The notes under the pieces: generated by a model | What the model saw: the letters and a program-made list of their open reading frames with translations, nothing else | What the model was told of the DNA's origin: nothing | Databases searched by the model: none | Shown: positions 12,060 through 23,161 of the stretch, piece by piece | Layout: the number at the start of each line of letters is the position of its first letter | Position numbering within the stretch: position 1 is the first letter of the stretch | Source: Cutaneotrichosporon cavernicola | Taxonomy: Eukaryota > Basidiomycota > Tremellomycetes > Trichosporonales > Trichosporonaceae | Reading direction: 5' to 3' | DNA: 64,000 nucleotides | Assembly (NCBI RefSeq): GCF_030864355.1 | Contig: NC_083397.1 | Coordinates: forward strand, 1,798,001 to 1,862,000 | Made by a program: the position numbers and the translations under genes

Positions 12060-14029
12060 CTACTGGCGTGGCACCTGGACACTTGGAGAGTTAGGGATCT
12101 CGGATGCGCATGCCGAGACGAGGTCTGATGGGATCGTCTGCTCGAGATACCCCAGGAAGTCGGAGAGTGGGACCATATCGAGGGTACCGAGTGGCGTACT
12201 CGTCTCCAATGGCTGGCCGCTCCAGAGGACGCGTACAAAGTTTCGGCCCGATTCCGATTCCTTCTTCCACAGTTCGATGACGACTTCGGCACCTGTACCG
12301 GGCCACATGGGCTTGGCGAACTGCAACAGACCAAGGATGGCGGCCATGGAGCCGTCGTGTGCAAAGCTGGGGTCAGGGATGCCTATACGAGACTCACTTG
12401 TGGCGGTACTTGATCTTGTGGCCGGCGGCCGCCGTGCGCAGGTGCTCGGCGACTTCTCCGAACCACGCACCCATCTTCAGTGCTGAAAAGGCTGTGCTCC
12501 GATTGGAGACACGGTACATGTATGCGTATTCCCAGTGGCCAAGGCGGTAGATAGTGTCCGCGTCGGATTGTGGCACACACAGCGTGGAGTTGGTGGCAGA
12601 GCAAGGGAGGCGCAGGTCATGGCATTGTTTGGCTGAAAGGTTGTCGTATGCACTGACGTTAGCTTCTCGACAACTATGGGCAGCTCAACACCTCGCAACT
12701 GACTGATCGTAGGAGACGTGCCAGTCCTTGTCGTCTGGCCCACGGCCGGCGACATCGTCGAACCGGCTCATGAGTGCCGTCGACGCGTTCAAATGTTGCA
12801 GCCACTCCGCCTCCTGTCGGATCTGGTTGAGCAGCTTCGAGGCGGTAGGACAAGGAAAGGACGGCTCGAGCGAGTCGTAGGTCTCAGGTTGAACCAATGC
12901 CTCATACTCTTCCTGGTCGGGGTAGAGTCCAGCGACGAAGGCTCCAAGTGTCGCGCTCGTGATGACGTTGTTCGTGACGCGGAAAGAATACTCATCGCGA
13001 TTTGAACCCGGTGGGAGAAAGCCCAGGCGGTCGACATAAACGTGGCGGAAATCCTCGCCGTGCTGTCGCGCGTCTTCAAGGCCGCCGCTGCTATCAGATT
13101 TCATGCTCGCGGACCAGCCGAAGGCAGAGAGCAGAAAAATACCTCCTCGTCGACCAACTTGGCTCACAGATTATAAGCAGCTCGTCGCGCGAGACCGCGA
13201 GACGATAATATGCCATAATGCCTGCGCGACAGCTTCAGCACTCACGTTGTGATAGAAGGGAAGCGGCATGTAGAGTTAACGAACCCCGGGTCCACAACCT
13301 TCTCGAACGGGTTCAGCGTCCCAGACATGCTCTGCCAGTACACTGGTGTGGTGGAGAAGGTGGCCGCACGCGCATGTGCATATGGGCCCGCGCCGTTACA
13401 CTCCCACTGCGCTTAGCACTTCACACGCTGGGGAAGATCATTTCATCTCACCGTAACGTCCTCGTGACGCAACGTATTCGACGCATACGGCGTCCGTTTA
13501 TGATGCCGCTGGACGGCCTCGACGTACACCAGCTGGTACCCGTCGACGGGAACCTTGTACTCCTGCGCGCGGACATGTGGCATGTTGCACCCTGGGCATC
13601 AGCTTGAACGTTGGCGCACATATGTTGCTATGGGCTGCAACCTACAGTTGTACGTGCCATACTGGCTGTCTGGGGTGTGCGAGGAATTGTAGATTCCCGG
13701 CGCCCCTGTACCGTTTAGCGCCCATGTGAGGTTGGCCCAGGTGTCTGGGGCTGCTGTTAGCGTTTGGCACAGAGAGGAAGGGGCAAGAGGTGGGGTGAAT
13801 GTGAAGAAGGAAGGTGGAGATCGAGGAAGGAGTTGTCAGATGATCAGGTTGGGGACTTGAGCAGCTCTCTGCTCCATTCACCAGGTGGATAATGCTTTGA
13901 CGTGTTTGTCGCTGCCTCCGGGCCGTCCCGCCCGCTAGGATCCTCTGGCGTCTGGCCGGGCCCGAGAGGCTGCTGAGCAACAGCCAACGAGGCTCTGACA
14001 CCAATTCCAAGGACAATTGACGCTAGCAT
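12060..14029 (-). CDS. Secreted histidine acid phosphatase (phytase-like)
   Basis: Clade-2 histidine phosphatase that hydrolyses phosphomonoesters through a phospho-histidine intermediate and is likely secreted for phosphate scavenging. Seven exons from the minus strand (13882-14029, 13646-13750, 13452-13591, 13246-13406, 12704-13090, 12398-12652, 12060-12366) total 500 aa. The N-terminus MLASIVLGIG... looks like a signal peptide. The catalytic motif appears as VQRHHKRTPYASNT, a form of RHGxRxP typical of basidiomycete members. The distal proton donor is the HD of NFAHDGSMAAI. Several N-x-S/T sequons fit a secreted glycoprotein. The substrate (phytate or general phosphate esters) cannot be told from sequence. 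Confidence 0.9.
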
Positions 14030-15565
14030 GGTTATTTTGATGAAGGCCAGTCGAGCATGATGGTTTAGCTCTTGGCTAGACACTGTGCCGACGATGTTGC
14101 GATTGAGGAAGCGTTTGCGAGCGTCGTCAAGTGAGCAGTGAGCCAAGTGAGTCAAGAGGAGAAGCCAAGCAGCTGACGTCATGCACTTTGGTTCTGGCAA
14201 CAGTACCTTGGAAGAGTGGGGCAGGCAACAATAGTTGCGGGAGCAAAATCGCGTGGTGCGATTGTTTACACCTCCACCCGCGCCTCCACTTTCACTGTCC
14301 ATCCAAGGCCCCTTTCAGCCGTCTCTCCACAACTAACATCCATCTCCGCGCCATCACAACTCATACATGCACAGCAGATATCGTGTCGGTACACTCATGT
14401 ACTACACAGTACCAGCTAACCGTTCAAAGATTGTCCAACACTATGATGGTTGGGCTGCTAGAATGGCACAACCGACTGACCGCCGAGCTCTGATCCCGGG
14501 ATTCCAGACTGCAGATTGGTTGGCCCGCGTTTCTCCCCATATCTCCACCATCAGTATTGACAGTGTGTTGAAACTCTGCAAGTGTATCGGGGGCTTGTAC
14601 TAACGTTAGGTAGGCGAGTTACTTGATTTTAGTGCATTGGCAATTGGAGTGGCAGAGGGCCGAACAATCTCGGCGGCGCTACGGTGGGAAAAACTAAACC
14701 AGCCCACCCAACCCCGTAATGTCGCATACGGCGAGGAGACATTACGCGTCGGACGCGACTTGGTGCGCAGATGTCGCGGATAAGGTGCTTGCACCCCCAC
14801 CCAGCCCGTGTTGGACGCGTACGGTGCTGTGTATGGCGCGCGGTGGTCGAGTCAACCGCGAGGGCGGATCGGCCGAGGAAAGCGCTCGGCATTATAGCCT
14901 GGGAAGAGAAACTTGGTCGCCACGGCCACCAGAGACATCCATGCATGCCAATTTTGGAGGTTATGGTCGCAGAGATGGAGAGCAGAGTTCCTTCGCCACC
15001 GAGTGGAGTCTGGAGCGATTACAAGCAGTGAAGACGGCCTTGGTTGTGGACAGACAGGAGGTGACGAAAACCCGAGCACGGGATCACGTGCCGCCTTGGC
15101 ACCTTGCACTGATCCGTTGATCTCCACCCCTAATCCTCATGCATGCATCCAGTTTTCTGTCAAGTTGTTGGTATCATATGCATGCATGTGTACGTCTTTT
15201 ATTATGTGTCTAGGTGTCGTTTTGGGAGAGAGAGAAGCTTTCAAAGATCAACGGGAGATTCGGATGTTTAGGAATTGAGTGGGACAGGTCACATATACAA
15301 GCGGCCCTCGACCTGTATCTCTTCTTCTTCCCCCCACTCGTCCATCTTCAACACCTTGCGTCGCCATCCACCTCAACCTTGTGAGTAGCCCTCACTACTC
15401 GTCTTGGATGGCCTCCAGGTCACCTCCGCGACATCCCCAAGCATACAGTGCACGGAGCTGACGCTTTCCCGCTTGGTCGCTGCCGCCGCGCCCCCATACC
15501 TCTTTAACATCCTGATGTTTTGTGACCTCCCAGCTTCAGTACCACCTCCTCTCAACTTGTCTACC
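14030..15565. other. Divergent promoter region, acid phosphatase / histone H1
   Basis: About 1.5 kb between two divergent starts with no recognisable coding sequence. There are CATGCATG runs around 15138-15190 and a GTGAGT donor at 15381, which suggests a 5'-UTR intron in the H1 transcript. Confidence 0.5.
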
Positions 15566-16687
15566 ATGGCTCCCACCGTTACCAAGAAGGCCGCCGCGCC
15601 CCGCAAGGCCTCGAACCACCCCACGTTCCTGGTCATGATCCAGGTGAGTCGGCCGATGCCCACGCCACCAGAAGGTTTGGGTCCCACGCCCACCAACCAA
15701 GACCCGCGACCCGCTTTCAACACCTTGCTCTCCGAGGTAGCGGTAGCGAGTACAATCGAAGGAGGATGTGTGTTCGGTCGTCGTGGGGGAGTGCTGCGAT
15801 GTGCATGGGTGACGATGGAGGGCAGCGCTGGTCGTCAGCGTCGCCGCCGCTCCAACACCGCTTCCACGCCCCCAAGAGCTGGCCTGTTGAGTCAACCGAT
15901 CGTTCGCCCAGGTTCCACGCGCACCACATCTCGTACGAAAGCGAAACTCGCTATTGCGGTGGATGGGTCGCCCATCCACATGCATGCCGAATGACCGCTT
16001 CGTTACCCTCATGCATGACTGTCGAGCTCGACGGGGTTGAATTGCCGATTCGGGTGATTTTGCGCCCAACCGAGCTTGTCGCTTGTTCATCCCGCCCCGG
16101 CCCCCCGTCCCTCTCGGCTCCGCTAACGAACAGGAGTGCATCGCCGCACACCCGGAGGACGCGCGTTCGGGCGTTTCGCGGCCGACGATCAAGAAGTACC
16201 TTGCCAACACGTACAAGCTTGACCTCTCGTCTGCTTCGAACGTCAATAACCTCTCGAACGCCATCAAGCGTGGCGCCGAGACTGGCGCTCTTATCCTCCC
16301 CAAGGGCATCGGCGGCAAGGTCAAGCTTGCTCCTAAGGTGCGTTTATCGTTTGAGATGACACTGACAACAGGCCAAGAAGGCTCCCGCCGCTGACAAGGA
16401 GAACGTTGCCCCTAAGAAGGCGGCCGCACCCAAGAAGAAGGCTACTTCCACCACCAAGAAGCCCGCTGCCGCCAAGTCGGCCGTGAAGAAGGCCACGACG
16501 ACCAAGAAGGTCCCAGCGGCCGTCAAGAAGACCTCCACGAAGAAGGCTCCCGTCGGTGAGTGCAGGAGTCAAGTTTAGCTTCCAGCCCAGTTGATCAAGC
16601 TAACAAACAGCGGCCAAGGCCAAGGCCGCGCCGACGAAGAAGGCGGCCCCGAAGAAGGCCGCCACCAAGGCCAAGGCGGCCAAGTAA
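15566..16687 (+). CDS. Linker histone H1
   Basis: Chromatin linker histone that binds the nucleosome entry/exit DNA. Exons are 15566-15643, 16134-16337, 16372-16555 and 16611-16687, a total of 180 aa. It has a short basic N-tail, then one winged-helix H1/H5 globular domain (about residues 17-90, from NHPTFLVMIQECI through RGAETGALILPKGIGGKVKLAPK). A long Lys/Ala/Pro tail of AAPKKKA-type repeats follows. The first intron is 490 nt, the longest in the window, and splits the globular domain; the others are 34 and 55 nt. Canonical single-domain H1, with no second globular domain as in budding yeast Hho1. Confidence 0.94.
15644..16133 (+). other. Unusually long (490 nt) intron 1 of histone H1
   Basis: It starts GTGAGT and ends in a CTAAC branch-like motif before AACAG. 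It contains no convincing open frame, no clear C/D-box snoRNA signature and no repeat. Most other introns here are 30-60 nt, so regulatory or retained function is possible but unproven. Confidence 0.75.
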
Positions 16688-17402
16688 GCGTCTCATGGAC
16701 CTTGCTGGGGATCGGTCAGTATCTGGGTCCTTCAGTGTTTTGTACCATCATTGTAGAGAGACCGGCTCTTCGCTCCTCTTCGTAGCCACTCTTCCCACCT
16801 TTGCCCTTCTTCGTTTTCGCTCTCTCTGTAGCCCCGGCGTGTGACGCCCATAGTATAGCTATGCAGCTCTCTTTAGTTTGGTGTGTTCTGATGTCTGTGG
16901 CAGTTTGAGTGTTACATGATATTGATGGTGTAGGGTGGTGACATGGTGACATGAAGCGATGGCATGGTGGGGAAGAAGGGTGATTTGATGGTTGGACTGG
17001 TGGCATATTGGTTGTAAGATTTGGTCAAAGGGTGGAATGCCGCATCTGGCCTTTGGGTCTCGGGTTGATCACCGTAGTACGGCATATCTTGTCAGCCACA
17101 GGGCAGTGCCACAAACACTGCGATCCAGGTTACGCTCCACCCCAGGCGCCCAGGCCCCAGGCCCAGTGGCAACACCGACTGCTTGTCGTCAGCGCCACGA
17201 CCTGCAAGATCAGATTCAGATCAAGATCAGTGGAAGTGACGTTGCAACTGTTTATGATTGGACATGTATTGATCTACAACCACAAATTGGCAAATGATTC
17301 CGCTGGTAACCAAGTCTCTCAACCCTCAGTCGGCATTCATCGGCCATTGGTACAGCCACACGGTACACGGGCATAAACAGTACATGACCAGACAGTCTAT
17401 AA
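16688..17402. other. Convergent intergenic region H1 / FAL1
   Basis: 3' flanks of two convergent genes; no gene or RNA recognised. Confidence 0.5.
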
Positions 17403-18979
17403 TCACACCAGCTCCTGCACCTGTGCGGGCATCTCGTCGATCTCTGCTCGTCAGCTAGCCCCAAAGCCCAAAACCCCAAACTCACGCGTAGAGTAGTACT
17501 GCTCAATGTCTCGCAGAATGCGCACGTCCTCGACAGTGACAAAGTTGATCGCAACACCCTTGCGCCCAAAACGGCCAGAACGACCGATACGGTGGAGGTA
17601 GTTCTCACGGCTCGAGGGAAGGTCATAGTTGATGACAAGAGACACTTGCTGCACGTCAATGCCGCGCGCCCACACATCGGTGGTGATAAGTACGCGAGAC
17701 TGGCCGCCACGGAACTCGGCCATAATAGCGTCACGCTCTTTCTGCACCATCTCGCCGTGCATCGACGACACGGTGAAGTTTGCCTCGCGCATCTTCTCCG
17801 TCAGCCAGTCGACCTTGCGGCGCGTGTTGCAGAAGATGACGGCCTGGGTGATGGTGAGGCTGCGGTCAGCTCTGGTTGGATGACGACAAGCTGGGAAAAA
17901 ACGACCAGAGGCACTCACGTGTCGTACAGGTCGCAGAGCGTGTCAAACTTCCAGTCCTCCTTCTCAACAGCAACAAAGAACTGCTTGATGCCCTCAAGAG
18001 TCAGCTCGTCGCGCTTGACGAGGATGCGGATAGGCTCGGTCATGAACTTGGTCGTCATCTCGAGGACGTCGTGGGGAAGCGTCGCCGAGACGATGACGAC
18101 CTGAGTGGCGGGGGGAAGGTAGCGGTAGATGTCGTAGATCTGGTCCTTGAAGCCCTTGTTGAGGAGCTCGTCCGACTCGTCAAGAATAAGCATCTTGATG
18201 TCCTTGGTGCGAAGGTTGCGTCGGCGGATCATGTCAAACACACGACCCGGCGTGCCGCTGACGACCTGCTGCCCAGCCTCGAGCTTGCGGATGTCCTCGC
18301 CGACACTAGTGCCACCAATGCACGCGTGACACGACACGTTCATGTAATCGCCGAGGGCGAGGACGACCGTTTGGATCTGCACAGCCAACTCGCGAGTTGG
18401 CGAGAGTACGAGCGCCTGCGTCTCACGAATGTTAAGGTCGAGCGACTGCAGAGCCGAGATGGCAAACGTCGCCGTCTTACCAGTACCGGATTGAGCCTGG
18501 GCGATCACATCGCGCCCGCGGATGATGGGGATGATGGCGCGTTGCTGGATAGCTGAGGGCTTCTCAAAGTCTGCCGTCAGCCTGATCTGGTAGAGATGAG
18601 GACTCAGACTCACTGTACGCGTAGACACCGCGGAGGAGGTCTTCCCGGAGGTTGAGTGCTTCGACTGTAGTTGGGCGTCAGCAGCTGTACAAAGATGACG
18701 AGAGCTAAGCTTACAAGTAGGAGCCTGTATTTCGAGAGGAGCAAAAGCGCCGTGTCAATGTACGCTCTCACTCCTCTCGACAACGCTGCCCGCCGCGGCA
18801 GCTTGAGGTACGTACGACAGTGACTGATTCGGACGACTCGAACACGAGCTTGTCATCGCCGCTGTGGTGTGAGCTTTACCCTTCCTGGAAGACCAGCTTG
18901 ACGCTTACGGATTGAGCTGTACAGCGCACACGCGCGTCAGTATCTCGTCCGGTCCCTATGGTGAGCTGCTTACCGCCAT
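17403..18979 (-). CDS. FAL1: ATP-dependent RNA helicase eIF4A-III / FAL1
   Basis: DEAD-box helicase, core of the exon junction complex in most eukaryotes and a ribosome-biogenesis factor in budding yeast. Eight exons on the minus strand: 18974-18979 (6 nt), 18909-18916 (8 nt), 18816-18861, 18715-18724 (10 nt), 18614-18664, 17919-18570, 17486-17859 and 17403-17443. They sum to 1188 nt, exactly 395 aa. Motifs seen: Q motif region [25 protein letters not shown] (I), PTRELA (Ia), DESD (II, a DEAD variant), SAT (III), GIDVQQV (V), [13 protein letters not shown] (VI). Splicing the last intron restores the family ending STQIDEMP; reading through it gives a non-family tail. It is divergent from PRP9. 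Confidence 0.96.
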
Positions 18980-19163
18980 TGCTTATTGTTGTTGTTGTTG
19001 TTGGCGATGATGTGCAAGGGCTGCTGATGGAGTGGGTCGAATCTCAAAGTCCAGCACTGGGTGGCGACTAATCCCGAATCTCCGCTGCGTGGCAATCTCA
19101 TCAGACCTCCACCGATTCTTTGCATCTGCCGCTGAATACCGCAACAACAACCCCTCCAACAAC
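18980..19163. promoter_or_regulatory. Bidirectional promoter FAL1 / PRP9
   Basis: Only 184 bp separate the two divergent start codons. The FAL1-proximal end contains a GTT/TTG trinucleotide run at about 18981-19002. Both genes act in mRNA splicing or the exon junction complex, so shared control is plausible but inferred. Confidence 0.6.
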
Positions 19164-20768
19164 ATGGACTCGGTCATTGAGACGCAGCGAGCCTGCCACG
19201 AAGAGATTGAGCGGTACGAGCAAGCGCTCGCGGACGTGCTGGTACAGCAACCTATCGGGGTGAGTGCCAGTTTGATATTTCCACTTGTAGCTGACGACAG
19301 CAACGTAACCAGACACGGCGGGACCGTAAGGCGGCTGAGATCCTCGCTCGCATCGGCGAGCTGAGACACAACCTTGCTCTTCTGTATGAAGATGCGCCGG
19401 GACTGCGGCCGACCGAGCTCGCGGCGTTGAGCGCGCCGCCTCCCGGTGAAGGGGTGGACGAGCTGGCCGAGTTCTACACGCGCTTCGAAAAGGTCAAGGA
19501 CTTCCACCGCAAGAACACGGGTCTGAACGCGCGCGCGCTCATCGCGTCCATCGACGACATGGTCGACTCGGATGGGCTTCAGGTGATCGAGGTCGAGGGC
19601 GAGGAGGAGCCGGTCATCATTGACCTGCTCGACAGCGTCTTCAGCGGCGAGGAGGCATACGGCCGCCATCTCGACCTGTACGAGGCGCACGCCCAGTTCC
19701 TTAACCTCAAGGGATCGACTCGGTTGTCGTACATTGCCTATCTCGACATGCTCAAGTCGGGGCGCATCGAGCGCACTCTTGATGTGCGGGAAAAGAGCCA
19801 CCCCGCGTACTTGCAGTGCGTCAAGGTCCCAAGGACTTGCTGACTCCAGATACGTGCAGACACTGTATTCGTACATGACATCGTTCTTTGAGCGGGCACT
19901 GCCCCTGATCGACCTCGAGAAGAAGTTGAAGGAGGAGGAAGACGGGTTCGACAATGCCTGGGCTGCTGGCGAGGTCAAGGGATGGGATGAAGGGAAGAAG
20001 GTACCTACATCCCAAGGCGGGATTTGGTGCCCTTACTGCGCAAAGTCGTACGCCAAGCAGACGGTGTACGATGCGCACTTGAACTCGGGAAAGCACAAGA
20101 AGAAGCAGGCAGCTGGTATCAAGGTCGAGCAAGGCAATGAGCCGGCAACGTCTACCGCAGAGTCGGGGAGGGATAAGCTGCGGCCAGCGGCTCGACTTAC
20201 GTGGCTCGTGTGTGCGCTCCTCGTCTTCCCGCCAATCCCCGAGAAGATTACTGCATCGCGAGGCGAGGTGGAGCGCCGCGCGGCGCTGACTGCGCGCGAG
20301 CGTGAGGCCGAGCTTGAGGACGTCGAGGAGGCACCGCCTGTCGTTCTTCCCCCACCTGGAGAGGAAGAGGAAGACGAGGACGACCCACGCCTGTACAACC
20401 CCCTCAACCTCCCGCTCGGATGGGACGGCAAGCCCATCCCCTTCTGGCTGTACAAGCTGCACGGTCTCGGTGTCGAGTTCAAGTGCGAGATCTGCTCTGA
20501 CCACGTGTACATGGGCCGCAAGGCGTTTGACCGCCACTTCCAGGAGAGCAGGCACGCGTTTGGTATGCGCGCTCTCGGGCTACCCAACACGCGCCACTTC
20601 CACGAGATCACCAAGATCGCGGACGCACTCGCGCTCGCGGAGAAGCTCAAGGCCGAAGGACGCGCTGAGCTGAGTGCCATGGACAAGGCGGAGGAGTTCG
20701 AAGACGACGATGGAAACGTCTACGATAAGAAGACGTACGAGGATCTCAAGCGCCAGGGCTTGTTGTAG
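19164..20768 (+). CDS. PRP9: Splicing factor 3a subunit 3 (SF3a60 / Prp9)
   Basis: U2 snRNP component required for pre-spliceosome assembly, acting in the SF3a complex beside the branch-site-binding SF3b. Exons are 19164-19259, 19313-19815 and 19850-20768, a total of 505 aa. The N-terminal helical region starts MDSVIETQRACHEEIERYE. A central matrin-type zinc finger WCPYCAKSY...HLNSGKHKK is followed by an acidic stretch and the signature YNPLNLPLGWDGKPIPFWLYKLHG. The C-terminal finger CEICSDHVYMGRKAFDRHF...RH is intact. The second intron uses GTGCGT at 19816. Essential single-copy gene in other fungi. Confidence 0.95.
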
Positions 20769-20841
20769 TGTATGATTTAATCACCTGCATTAGACTGCAA
20801 GACATGCATATGTGTCACCTTCCATCTACTAGTCTACCTCT

Positions 20842-22943
20842 CTAGGCCGGCACCTCCCAAGTGCGAACGCAGCCGTCCGCGCCCGCGCTGACAACACGCG
20901 TGTCGTTCTCCCAAGCCACGCCGCTCACACCGCCGGGGTGCGCGTTCTTGATCGGCACATTACGCACCACCTTCTCGGGGTTCCAGATGTAGATGCTCTC
21001 GTCCGCACCTCCGGAGGCGAGGCGCTTGCCAGAGGGCGAGAACGCGAGGCTGGCAACACGGCCGGTGTGGAACGTCCACCGGCTGGAGACGAGCACCTTG
21101 TTCGCTTTGGCGTCGATGAGGACGATGCGGCCAGCCGCGTCGCCGGCAGCGAGGAGGCTGCCATCGAGAGAGAACGCCAGCGAGAGAACCTCACCCTTGT
21201 TGTCCTCGAACGATGCAACCTCGCTGAGCGACGAGCCGGAGGCACGAGCGATCGTCACCTTCTTCCCAGAGCCCGTTGCGACAAGGTCACCATGGACAGC
21301 GACAGCAGTGCATGCCCCGCCGACCACAGTACTCGAGCCTCCCATGGAGACCTCGAGGCCAGCCGGCGAGGCAATGTACACAGCGTGCGGCGTCGCCGCG
21401 ACACCAGTGGGCTGTGCTTTGGTCGGCACAGAGCTGGCGGCGAACTGACCGCCCGAGATGGCGGACACCTTGTCGTCCCACCCTGCCGACCAGACCTTGC
21501 CCGTTCCATCTGACGCCATCGCGGCCACGAGAGCGGTGTGGCCGACACCCTCGACGTTGGAACATTCGCCCTCGCGCTCACCGAGAGACGCACCCAGCGC
21601 GAAGCTCTTCATCGTCCCGTCGAACGAGCCCGTGTAGAACGTCTGGGAGTCGCGGCCTGGCGCGAGTGCGCTCGACGTGATGGCCTTGGTTGGGCCGTAG
21701 AGCTTGCGCCAGGTCTTTCCCTCGCGCACGTCGAACACGTTGATCGTGCCACCCAGCGACACACTGGCGATCGTGTTCGGGTTGGCCCAAACAACGCCGT
21801 TCTGCTGCGCCTCAACGTCCGCACCCACCGACCATGCCTGCTTGACCTGCGCCGCAGCGGCGTCCCAGATCGCCACGACACCGTCCGCGCCAGCCGTGAC
21901 GAGGTGTGCCGAGTCAGGTGCCCACGACAGAGCCATCTGCTATCAGCTGCTAGTTCAGGATTTCCAGCTTACCAGACTGCGGGTTGGGTCCGGCGCATCA
22001 GCGCTGGCGTTGATCTCGCCCGTCTTGCCGTCGTAGAGGAAGAGCTTGCCGTCCGAGCCGACCGACGCGAACACATCGCCGTTGGGTGAGAACCCGACGT
22101 CGCGCACGAATCTGGTGTGTGTCTGGATGATCCGGTCATACTTGAACGGCACAGCAGTGTGGAATACGATCGAGTTGTCGTCCGACCCGCTGACAGCGCG
22201 GAACGGCCGCTGGTGGCGCACGCTAAGGGAGGTGATGGGCTGGAGTCAGTGTGCGGGAGGGTGAGGATGGGTTGGGAATGGTGGGGCTGTGCGGGCTGCC
22301 GGGCTGCGCAAGCTGCACAGCCAAGAGGGCGATAGCTACGCACCTTCGAGTGTCCCGTAATCTCGCCGCAGCTGCTGCCCGAGTCGACAAAAAACGCCGC
22401 GCCAAATCTGTCCTTGCCTTCGCCGCCGGCAATGAGGCGCTTGCTCTCGCTGTCCCACGCAACATCGTTAATACGGCCGGCGATGGGGCGGGCTGCGAGC
22501 TTGAGGATGTTCTCGGCTGGGTTGGTCGTATCCCACACGCGCACGTTGCCAGCAACGTCACCCGAGGCAATGTAGTACCCAGATGGGGAGAAGCGAGCGA
22601 CGGTTGCGGTCTGGGTGTGCTCTGGTGTCAGATCTCATGGAAGGGGGAGAGGGGAAGAAGGTGGGCATGAGATACGAGGGACAGAGGATACTCACGAGTA
22701 TACGCATGCGCGCTCGACGGGTTGTTCAGGTCGCGAATCTGTTGTTAGCTCTAGTCACAGAGAAGCCAGTGAGCTACGCACGATTACGGCGCGGCCGTTT
22801 GTGTACACGATCTTCTCGCCCTTGGGGTCGGCGCCGAGCTTGGTGCTCTCGCCGCGGGCGGTGGCAGGATTGCACGGATAGAGAGGTCCTCACCATAAGC
22901 TGAGTCCAGCGCGCCTTCAGAGCTCACCTGATTTGTAACTCAT
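20842..22943 (-). CDS. AIP1: Actin-interacting protein 1, WD40 protein
   Basis: WDR1/Aip1 family, which works with cofilin to disassemble actin filaments at cortical patches. It starts MSYKSG in a tiny first exon near 22943, then GPLYPCNPATARGESTKL and DPKGEKIVYTNGRAVI, the conserved family opening. Several short introns interrupt the first third; the last exon (20842-21936) is uninterrupted. Two seven-bladed propellers are expected, and repeated WD-type units such as VRVWD, KLFLYDGKTGEI, VAIWD and IYIWNPEK are visible. The protein ends VRTWEVPA. It lies tail-to-tail with PRP9, 73 bp apart. I did not fix every internal splice site. Confidence 0.92.
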
Positions 22944-23161
22944 GGTGGTTGAAGATGTTGAGGAAGGTAGACGTGTCCAGATCTCGATGAGGTGTTGCGT
23001 CACCACCTCCACTCTACCGTCAGAGATTCAAGGTTGAAAAACGTAAAGATTTATTGCTAGAACCAGATTCCCTCCAAAATGCAACCTCCCTCCATTACTG
23101 CTGCTGTCCTCATCTCTGATGATCTCAAGAGTTGCATTGAATACAATGTGCCCAAATCAAC

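Noticed and set aside
12026..13167. Separate small genes in the acid phosphatase region
   Set aside because: The short open frames are exons of a single seven-exon histidine phosphatase gene whose spliced length is in frame.
17451..17485. FAL1 ending in [13 protein letters not shown]
   Set aside because: This tail comes from reading into the last intron. Splicing GTGAGT to GACGAGCAG gives the conserved STQIDEMP ending and a total length divisible by three.
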